From: Acidobacteriota bacterium
GTDB lineage: Bacteria; Acidobacteriota; UBA6911
DNA length: 12,627 nucleotides
Direction: 5' to 3'
Assembly (NCBI GenBank): GCA_023265215.1
Contig: JAHFUH010000098.1
Location: forward strand, 1-12,627
Shown here: one piece after another, positions 6,707 to 12,627 of the stretch
How positions within the stretch are numbered: the first letter of the stretch is position 1
How the letters are laid out: every line of letters begins with the position of its first letter
Made by a program: the position numbers and the translations under genes
The notes under the pieces: generated by a model
The model's input: the letters and a program-made list of their open reading frames with translations, nothing else
Database searches by the model: none
Told to the model about the DNA's origin: nothing

Positions 6707-7483
6707 ATGAAGATAGTTGTTTGCGTTAAATATGTTCCGGATACAGCTATCAAAATCAAAATTACTTCGAGCGGGAAAGAGATAGAGTTGTCCGATGTGA
6801 CATTTGTTGTGAACCCCTATGATGAATTCGCCGTGGAAGAGGCTCTCAAAATCAAGGAGAAGCTTGGCGGCGAAGTCGTGGTTGTGGGAGCAGGGGCCGA
6901 AACCGCATCTGCGGGACTTCGAACATGCCTGGCAATGGGCGCGGATTCTGCCATCCTGGTCCAGGATCCTTCCCTTGAAAAGGCTGATTCTTTTATAATC
7001 GGCACGGTACTGGCTCGCGTATGCCGCGATCTTAAACCGGACTTGATACTTTTCGGAAAGCACGCAATCGGAGTTGATAACGGGCAAGTGCCCGCCGTAG
7101 TGGCGGAACAGCTGGATTTGCCTCAGGCATCCGTTGTGACGAAGCTGGATATCCAGGATGGAGGATTTCGAGCCGAAAGGGATATTGAAGGCGCCCAGGA
7201 AATAATCGAAGGGAAATTGCCGGCAGTCATAACGGCTCAAAAAGGGCTCAATGTGCCCCGATACGCCTCGCTGAAAGGAATTATGGCTGCAAAGAAAAAA
7301 CAGATTGCAGTCCAGGCTCTATCTTCACTGGGGCTCTCCGCAGACGATTTGAAACCACGAATATCTGTCGAACAGGTAAGTTTGCCCCCATCGCGTCCGC
7401 CTGGGAAAATCCTCAAAGGCGAGGTTGCTGAAGTGGTGCCTCAATTAGTGAAACTTCTTCACGAAGAAGCAAAGGTCATTTAG
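6707..7483 (+). CDS. etfB: Electron-transfer flavoprotein beta subunit
   Basis: 258-residue ETF small subunit. It pairs with EtfA to pass electrons between flavin dehydrogenases such as acyl-CoA dehydrogenases and a membrane or bifurcating partner. The N-terminus M-K-I-V-V-C-V-K-Y-V-P-D-T is typical, as are N-P-Y-D-E-F-A-V-E-E-A-L (about 37-48) and a G-A-G-A-E nucleotide-binding segment. G-x-D-N-G-Q-V-P (about 124-131) and A-V-I-T-A-Q-K-G-L-N-V-P-R-Y follow. The beta subunit binds AMP in classical ETFs and FAD in bifurcating ones; I cannot tell which from sequence alone. A Shine-Dalgarno AAGGGG precedes the ATG. The stop lies 20 bases before etfA. Confidence 0.94.
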   Translation: MKIVVCVKYVPDTAIKIKITSSGKEIELSDVTFVVNPYDEFAVEEALKIKEKLGGEVVVVGAGAETASAGLRTCLAMGADSAILVQDPSLEKADSFIIGTVLARVCRDLKPDLILFGKHAIGVDNGQVPAVVAEQLDLPQASVVTKLDIQDGGFRAERDIEGAQEIIEGKLPAVITAQKGLNVPRYASLKGIMAAKKKQIAVQALSSLGLSADDLKPRISVEQVSLPPSRPPGKILKGEVAEVVPQLVKLLHEEAKVI

Positions 7484-7503
7484 GGAAATTCAGAGGAGGG
7501 GAG

Positions 7504-8487
7504 ATGGCTCAGGGGATACTGGTATTCATAGAAGAACGCGAAGGCAAGGTCAAAAAAACTTCTCTGGAAGCATTGGCGGCTGGGCGCAAATTAGCGGATC
7601 AAATGCAGGAATCTGTTACGGCTGTTCGCATCGGCGGTGGTGAACTCTCTGTTGATCTTGCGCAATACGGCGCCAACAAAATAATGCGAGCTCAAAATGA
7701 GCTGTTGAATGCCTACTCGACGGAAGGATATTGTGCGGCGGTCGTTCAAGCTGTAAAACAGATCGAGCCAAGAATTATTTTGAGCGCCGCCAGTTCAATG
7801 GGACGTGATCTATTGCCGCGAGTCGCGGCTCGGCTCGGAGTGGGATTGGCGCAGGATTGCATTGAAGCTAATATTGTGGGCGATAAACAGCTTGAGTGTG
7901 TCCGCCCGATCTATGCGGGAAAAGCATCCGCAAAAGTCCAACTTCTTATGACCCCGGCAATGGCTACACTTCGGCCAAACGTTTTCTCGGCGGGAGCTGC
8001 GGATGCCTCTCGGAAGGCCGAAATTATTGACTTTACTCCGGAACTGAAGCCAGAGCAAATTCGCGCATCAGTCAAGAGCATTCAGGCATCTGTGGGGCAA
8101 AAGGTCGAGCTAACGGAAGCGAACATAATAGTGTCCGGCGGACGGGGCGTGAAAGGGCCTGAAAATTTTCCGATTATTGAGCAGTTAGCTGATGCATTGG
8201 GCGGTGCATTGGGAGCTTCTCGTGCCGCTGTGGACGCCGGATGGATAGACCATCAGCATCAGGTGGGGCAGACAGGTAAAACGGTGTCCCCGACTCTCTA
8301 TGTAGCTTGCGGCATCAGCGGAGCAATTCAACACCTGGCGGGCATGTCCTCTTCCAGGTATATTGTGGCTATCAACAAAGATCCGGATGCGCCCATATTC
8401 AATATTGCGGACTATGGCATCGTGGGAGATCTTTTTGCCGTATTGCCCGCATTAACTGAAGAAGTGAAGAAACTCAAGTCTTCCTAA
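7504..8487 (+). CDS. etfA: Electron-transfer flavoprotein alpha subunit
   Basis: 327-residue ETF large subunit. The N-terminal half is a Rossmann-like domain (M-A-Q-G-I-L-V-F-I-E). The C-terminal FAD-binding domain shows S-G-G-R-G-V-K-G-P-E-N-F (about 210-221), A-S-R-A-A-V-D-A-G-W, then Q-V-G-Q-T-G-K-T-V-S-P and the closing A-I-N-K-D-P-D-A-P-I-F. These are the hallmark residues that hold FAD. The ATG follows GAGGAGGGG. It is co-transcribed with etfB. No extra ferredoxin domain is fused to the N-terminus, unlike some anaerobe EtfA proteins. The dehydrogenase and acceptor served are not in this window. Confidence 0.95.
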   Translation: MAQGILVFIEEREGKVKKTSLEALAAGRKLADQMQESVTAVRIGGGELSVDLAQYGANKIMRAQNELLNAYSTEGYCAAVVQAVKQIEPRIILSAASSMGRDLLPRVAARLGVGLAQDCIEANIVGDKQLECVRPIYAGKASAKVQLLMTPAMATLRPNVFSAGAADASRKAEIIDFTPELKPEQIRASVKSIQASVGQKVELTEANIIVSGGRGVKGPENFPIIEQLADALGGALGASRAAVDAGWIDHQHQVGQTGKTVSPTLYVACGISGAIQHLAGMSSSRYIVAINKDPDAPIFNIADYGIVGDLFAVLPALTEEVKKLKSS

Positions 8488-8541
8488 ATATTCGGAGTTT
8501 GTAAGACGCCATCGATTTAACGGGTTGCACGGATATGCCTG

Positions 8542-8547
8542 TATAAT
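8542..8547 (+). promoter_or_regulatory. Possible -10 box before pgpH
   Basis: A perfect TATAAT lies 60 bases upstream of the pgpH start, in the 119-base gap after etfA. No good -35 box stands at 16-18 bases; TTGCAC at 8525-8530 is too close. It may be a weak or activator-dependent promoter, or chance. Confidence 0.25.
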
Positions 8548-8606
8548 GTATCCATGAAATCTGCTAAATCGGTGGCGTTGTAATTTTTGGGTTCGTGATG
8601 ACCTAA

Positions 8607-10950
8607 ATGGTTACTTTTAATAAATGGTGGGAACAGCCCAAGCAGCGATGGTATTTAAGGCTGATCGAGGACTTGAGGAGCAATATCACTTGGAGCGATC
8701 TGCTGTTCGGAATTCTTGCGACTGCCGTAACAGCCCTCATTTTAATTGGCTTTAGGTTTCAAACAATCCCGGATTACAAGGCCGGGCAAATAGCCGATGA
8801 GGACTTTCGCGCATTTCAGGATGCCAAGTATGAGGACGCAGAAGCCACAGCTCTGAAGCAGGCCGAAGCAGAAAGGGTTGTTCCGGCCTTATACCACCTC
8901 GATACCGATCTTATCGCCGGTCGTGAAAAAGCGATTGCCTCTGCTTTTTCGGACGCTCGCAGCATCTTGTTCCAACGCGGCGTAACGCAGCAGCAAATGA
9001 AACTGTCTGCCGCCGAAGAGCAGGAATTCCTCAATAAATTGCGCAGCAAGATTAAAACACTTCCCCCGAAAACTCTTCCCGTTCTCCTGAAACTACGCTT
9101 CAACCCGGATCTCGAAAGGAAGCTTCTGAAAATTTTGGACGTTGTTTTGCGCGACGGTATTATTGAAAATAGGGAGAAATTCATAAAAGATCAGAAAAAC
9201 GGCATTATCATTCGGGACAGATCCTATCATTTTGAGCATGCACTTGCGGATGCTTATTTGGCTCGCGATATTCCTGCCGCAGAAGAATATCTGAGACAAT
9301 TCCAGATTGATTTGCCCGGTCTATCGGAGCGCGACAAAACGATTCTGATTCTATACCTGGAGAATGCGCTTTTTCCCACTCTTGATATTCACGAGAAGGA
9401 AACTGCAGTCCGGCGTGCTGCAGCGGCTGCACGAGTGCAGCAGGTGGAAGTCCAGATTAAACAGGGGCAAATGATTGTCCATGCTGGCGAAGGGGTAACG
9501 CCTGCCATTATTTCCCAGCTGAATAGGCTGCGGAATTTGCAAAAGCCCCGTTCCTTGATTTGGCAGTTCAGCGGCTATTTCATTTTTGTTGCGATCCTGG
9601 TTTACTCGCTCTGGCGCTATCTCGTTCACTATCAGAAACGTCATCGCCAGATCAGGAAGTATACAACCCTTATCCTAGCCGTTGTTGCACTGGAACTGTT
9701 GTTGATGCGCCTGGTTGCTTTTTCCGCCGACATTCTGAGCGGCCAATTTCAGCGATTCCAGGAAAATTCCTCCAGTTTATATTATGGGATTCCATTTGCC
9801 TTCGGAGCGCTGCTGATAACCCTCCTGGTTGACGTAAACCTGGGCGTAATGTCTTGTATAATGCTCTCAGTCCTGGCAGGGTTTTTCTACAACGACGTCA
9901 ATCTGGCCGCTTACTTGATCATCGGATGTATTGTAGGAATTTACAACATCCGGCAATACAAAGACCGCGCCGCACTCCTCAAGGCAGGGCTTACGATAGG
10001 GATTGTCAATGTCATTTGCCTGGGCGGCCTGAATATACTACACCAGACGCGGCTTGCCTTTTCCGGAATGCTGAAACAATTCTCTCTGGCGCTGTTGAGT
10101 GGAATCCTTGCTTCCGCGCTAGTTTCGATTCTTCTGCCCGCTTTTGAATATCTTTTTAAGATTGTAACGGACATCCGGCTTTTGGAACTGTCGAATGTTA
10201 ATGCGCCCACACTAAGAAAGCTATCGGTTGCGGCTCCCGGTACGTATCATCACAGTCTGATGGTCGCGACTCTGGCCGAGGCGGCTGCTGAATCGATTGG
10301 CGCCAATCCTTTGCTCGTCCGCGTTGCAGCTTATTACCATGATGCAGGGAAGATGTTGAAGCCGGAGTATTTCGTGGAAAATCAAAGCTATGGCGGCAAT
10401 ATGCACGAAGAGATCTCTCCATCGACAAGCTATCATATCATCGCCAGCCACGTGAAAGATGGACTGCAACTGGCTAATGGGATAGGCCTGCCGCAGCAGA
10501 TCAGCGACATCATACCTCAGCATCACGGAACCCGGGTAATGGCCTTTTTCTTTCATAAAGCCAAGGATTCTGTCGGCGAGAAAAACAGGGAAATCATCGA
10601 AGCGGATTTCCGCTATCCAGGACCTAAGCCGCAAACTAAGGAAGCGGCCATTGTCATGATGGCCGCTTCCGTTGAGGCGGCATCCCGAACGCTTGCGGAT
10701 CCCGACGGTGGCGCAAATTCAGGGGCTGATTCATTGTCTGGTGGATGGCATTGTCAGCGACAATCAGCTGAACGAATGTGATATCACGCTCAAAGAGGTT
10801 CAGCTTGTCAAAGAGGGCTTCTGTAAAATATTTACCGGCATTTTTCATCAAAGGATCGATTATCCAGGCTATGACTTCAAACACATCCGCGCAGACTCTG
10901 AAAATACCGCGGTTCAAGATCCAGATCATAAACAGACAAAGGCGGTTTAG
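8607..10950 (+). CDS. pgpH: PgpH-type 7TM HD-domain phosphohydrolase, frameshifted near the 3' end
   Basis: Membrane protein whose family hydrolyses the second messenger c-di-AMP. Visible layout: one transmembrane helix (about residues 31-51), an extracytoplasmic 7TMR-HDED domain (about 60-310), several membrane helices (about 316-517), and a cytoplasmic HD domain with A-P-G-T-Y-H-H-S, Y-Y-H-D-A-G-K (H578, D579) and P-Q-H-H-G-T. The open frame runs to 10781 (724 residues), but its last 26 residues (D-G-G-A-N-S-G-A onward) do not fit the family. In the +1 frame the expected end follows: P-T-V-A-Q-I-Q-G-L-I-H-C-L-V-D and then N-E-C-D-I-T-L-K-E-V, to a stop at 10950. Removing one C from CCC (10701-10703) restores a 780-residue protein. 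The break may be a mutation, a sequencing error or recoding. The ATG at 8607 has only a weak ribosome binding site. The family usually sits before ybeY, as here. Confidence 0.88.
10701..10703 (+). other. Frameshift site in pgpH (one extra C)
   Basis: Up to GAT CCC (residues 698-699) the reading frame matches PgpH. Beyond it the match continues one base later. Deleting one C gives A-D-P-T-V-A-Q-I-Q-G-L, a natural family sequence. Without correction, the last ~81 residues are lost and 26 unrelated residues are added. No stop codon or obvious pausing structure sits next to the CCC, so programmed +1 frameshifting looks less likely than an indel or error. Confidence 0.85.
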
Positions 10951-11371
10951 CTTTCAGAGGAAATCCGTATCGCTATTTTGCGCCGCTGTGCTCAGATCGT
11001 TGGATCAGCCGACAACCACGCTTTCAGTAGCTCTGGTGGAATCGAGGGAGATTCGATTGATCAACTTTAGATATCGTCAAAAAGACTATGCAACGGACGT
11101 GCTCAGCTTTAACTACGGCAGCGATGTAATAGAAGGTTCGCCATTTCTTGGAGAAATTGTCATTGCCCCGGAAGTGGCCGCCAATCAAGCGATTCGCCAT
11201 CATGTAAGTCCTGAGAAAGAATTGCGCAAGCTCCTGTTGCACGGGATTTTGCATCTTTTGGGCTATGATCATGAATCCGAAGGATGCCGGATGAGTCGGC
11301 TTCAAACAAAGCTGATGCGACGAAAGTTCTTCACGGATGGGCTCCCTTTCATAACTCAAGTGCCACGATGA
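10871..11371 (+). CDS. ybeY: Endoribonuclease YbeY
   Basis: 166-residue metal-dependent endoribonuclease acting in 16S rRNA 3'-end maturation and ribosome quality control. The zinc motif H-G-I-L-H-L-L-G-Y-D-H (H124, H128, H134) is intact. The preceding T-D-V-L-S-F (about 75-80) and L-G-E-I-V-I-A-P (about 93-100) are also diagnostic. The ATG at 10871 is the only sensible start before the conserved I-I-N-R-Q-R-R segment; the ribosome binding site is weak. It overlaps the corrected 3' end of pgpH by 80 bases in another frame, so translational coupling is likely. Its stop overlaps the next start (ATGA). Confidence 0.93.
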   Translation: MTSNTSAQTLKIPRFKIQIINRQRRFSFQRKSVSLFCAAVLRSLDQPTTTLSVALVESREIRLINFRYRQKDYATDVLSFNYGSDVIEGSPFLGEIVIAPEVAANQAIRHHVSPEKELRKLLLHGILHLLGYDHESEGCRMSRLQTKLMRRKFFTDGLPFITQVPR

Positions 11372-12627
11372 CCAGCCTTAATTTTGAATTAGCGGCAATC
11401 GTTCTTTCTATGGGATGCTTGTTTCTGCTTTCACTTGTCGAAAGCGCTATCACTCAATCAAGCCCGCTTCCATTGCGTATGCAGGCCGAGCGGCAGGAAG
11501 AACCCGTTTCTCCTTTACTCTTGCTGGTGCTTGAGAACAAGATGCAGATCCTGGTGCCCTTGAATCTTGGGACTCAACTATTTCTCATTATAATTGCCAT
11601 TCTGATTACGCACCTGAACCTGCAGCAACGGTTCATTCAAGGTTTGATAAGCTCTTTTATCGAGATCTGTTTGATTTCCATTGTTTCTCGTCAGCTGCTT
11701 CCCAGGCTTCTTACTCAAAGTGAGCCTGAAAATAAGCTCATCCGGCTGCTTCGATTTTTCGGGCCTTTTTATAGGGTGCTCCATGCGCTTGCACTTCCCC
11801 TTTCCAGCTTCCTGAATTTTTACAAACGGCTTCACGAAGAGGCTAAGATCGGCGGCGAATCTGAGACGGAAACCACTGATGAGGAAATACAAGCCTATCT
11901 CGATATTGGGGAAGATGAAGGCATTATTCAGGAGGAGGATTCCAAGCTCATCCAGTCCGTGGTGGAATTCGGCGACACACTTGTTCGAGAGGTCATGACT
12001 CCCCGAACGAAAATTGTGGCTTGCGAAGAAAACGTGACAATGGCAGAGCTTCGGGAAGTTATGGTTCAGCATCGTCATTCCAGGATTCCCATTTACAGGG
12101 GAGACATGGACCATATCATTGGGATTGCATACATACGCCAGTTGATGGCGGAGCTTATCCAGGGGCGTGAATCCCAACCGATTTCGGGACTTGTCAATCC
12201 GGTGCTATTTGTTCCCGGAACTAAACCTGTTTCTAAATTGCTGAAAGATCTCCAGCAGAGGGGAGATTACACCGCAATTGTAATCGATGAGTTTGGCGGA
12301 GTCGCCGGATTGGTGACCATAGAGGATCTGGTGGAAGAAATCATTGGAGAGATCCGGGATGAGGACGAAGCCAAAGTCAGCAAAATTATCGAAGAGGGGC
12401 CTAGATCTTTTGTGGTGCGCGGCAGCACGGAGCTTTCTCGTATCGAGGAATTGACGGACAGGAAATATGATGACTTGAACTGCTCGACTGTTGCGGGTCT
12501 TGTCATGGCTTACCTCGGCCGTGTTCCTGCCCCCGGCGAAGCTTTCGAATTAGAAGGGATAAGGGTTCAAGTGCTGGATGCAGACCGAAAGCGCGTGCAC
12601 TGGATTCGGATTCAGCTGCCGGAGGCT
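11368..12627 (+). CDS. CorC/HlyC-like CBS-pair membrane protein (3' end cut by the window)
   Basis: 420 codons are visible with no stop, so the gene continues past the window edge, probably only a little. The N-terminus has hydrophobic segments (about residues 8-24, 66-82 and 89-110), a short and divergent stand-in for the usual DUF21/CNNM domain. A helical linker follows, with T-D-E-E-I-Q-A-Y-L-D-I-G-E-D-E-G-I-I (about 171-188). The CBS pair starts at V-M-T-P-R-T (about 209-214), contains H-S-R-I-P-I-Y, and ends with V-I-D-E-F-G-G-V-A-G-L-V-T-I-E-D-L-V-E-E-I-I-G. The CorC_HlyC domain then reaches the edge. Related proteins are linked to Mg2+/Co2+ efflux or CorA support; actual transport here is unproven. 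The ATG overlaps the ybeY stop by 4 bases, indicating coupled translation. Confidence 0.9.
   Translation, partial: MTSLNFELAAIVLSMGCLFLLSLVESAITQSSPLPLRMQAERQEEPVSPLLLLVLENKMQILVPLNLGTQLFLIIIAILITHLNLQQRFIQGLISSFIEICLISIVSRQLLPRLLTQSEPENKLIRLLRFFGPFYRVLHALALPLSSFLNFYKRLHEEAKIGGESETETTDEEIQAYLDIGEDEGIIQEEDSKLIQSVVEFGDTLVREVMTPRTKIVACEENVTMAELREVMVQHRHSRIPIYRGDMDHIIGIAYIRQLMAELIQGRESQPISGLVNPVLFVPGTKPVSKLLKDLQQRGDYTAIVIDEFGGVAGLVTIEDLVEEIIGEIRDEDEAKVSKIIEEGPRSFVVRGSTELSRIEELTDRKYDDLNCSTVAGLVMAYLGRVPAPGEAFELEGIRVQVLDADRKRVHWIRIQLPEA

Noticed and set aside
75..8487. GlcD-like oxidase and EtfBA as a bifurcating lactate dehydrogenase-type complex
   Set aside because: In known cases the genes are adjacent in one operon. 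Here they lie over 5 kb apart on opposite strands with unrelated genes between.
8554..8583. Nine-codon mini-frame M-K-S-A-K-S-V-A-L before pgpH, possible leader peptide
   Set aside because: No ribosome binding site, no regulatory codon run and no attenuator hairpin were seen; such short frames are common by chance.
10701..10710. Programmed +1 frameshift in pgpH
   Set aside because: No stop codon next to the slippery CCC, no Shine-Dalgarno-like stimulator noticed, and the family is not known to me for recoding; an indel or sequence error is simpler. Kept only as an alternative.

Overview
The window looks like chromosomal DNA of an anaerobic Desulfobacterota-type bacterium (formerly Deltaproteobacteria, perhaps from the syntrophic or sulfate-reducing groups). 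This placement is inference. It rests on a periplasmic multihaem cytochrome, a probable UGA-encoded selenocysteine, an electron-transfer flavoprotein pair and the DUF177-rpmF-plsX-acpP gene order. No RNA gene, insertion sequence, CRISPR array or phage feature was seen.

Left part, minus strand (1-3204). The start of an unidentified gene (from 25 leftwards) lies just downstream of an FAD-binding oxidoreductase gene (75-1541). Next comes a secreted 5'-nucleotidase/UshA-like protein with four C-terminal CXXCH haem motifs (1828-3204). Its reading frame holds one in-frame UGA, at the position where a Cys is expected in a P-C-G-C motif. A hairpin suited to a bacterial SECIS element follows it. I read this gene as one selenoprotein, not two fragments. 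A near-perfect 15-bp hairpin follows its stop codon.

Centre and right, plus strand (3456-12627). A divergent intergenic region with a perfect AT-rich dyad precedes a membrane-anchored TPR protein. A consensus sigma-70 promoter then opens a conserved lipid/ribosome cluster: DUF177 (YceD), rpmF and plsX, followed by acpP behind its own likely promoter. The fatty-acid synthesis genes that often follow plsX (fabH, fabD, fabG, fabF) are absent here. Instead come etfB and etfA, the two subunits of an electron-transfer flavoprotein.

The last block encodes a PgpH-type membrane HD phosphohydrolase (likely c-di-AMP hydrolase), the rRNA endonuclease YbeY and a CorC/HlyC-like CBS-domain membrane protein that runs off the window. 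The pgpH frame is broken near its 3' end by what looks like one extra C. Past that point the conserved C-terminus continues in the next frame and overlaps the start of ybeY.

The most interesting object is the predicted selenocysteine-containing UshA-like tetrahaem cytochrome. Its nucleotidase metal-site motifs are altered, so its chemistry is probably not ordinary nucleotide hydrolysis.
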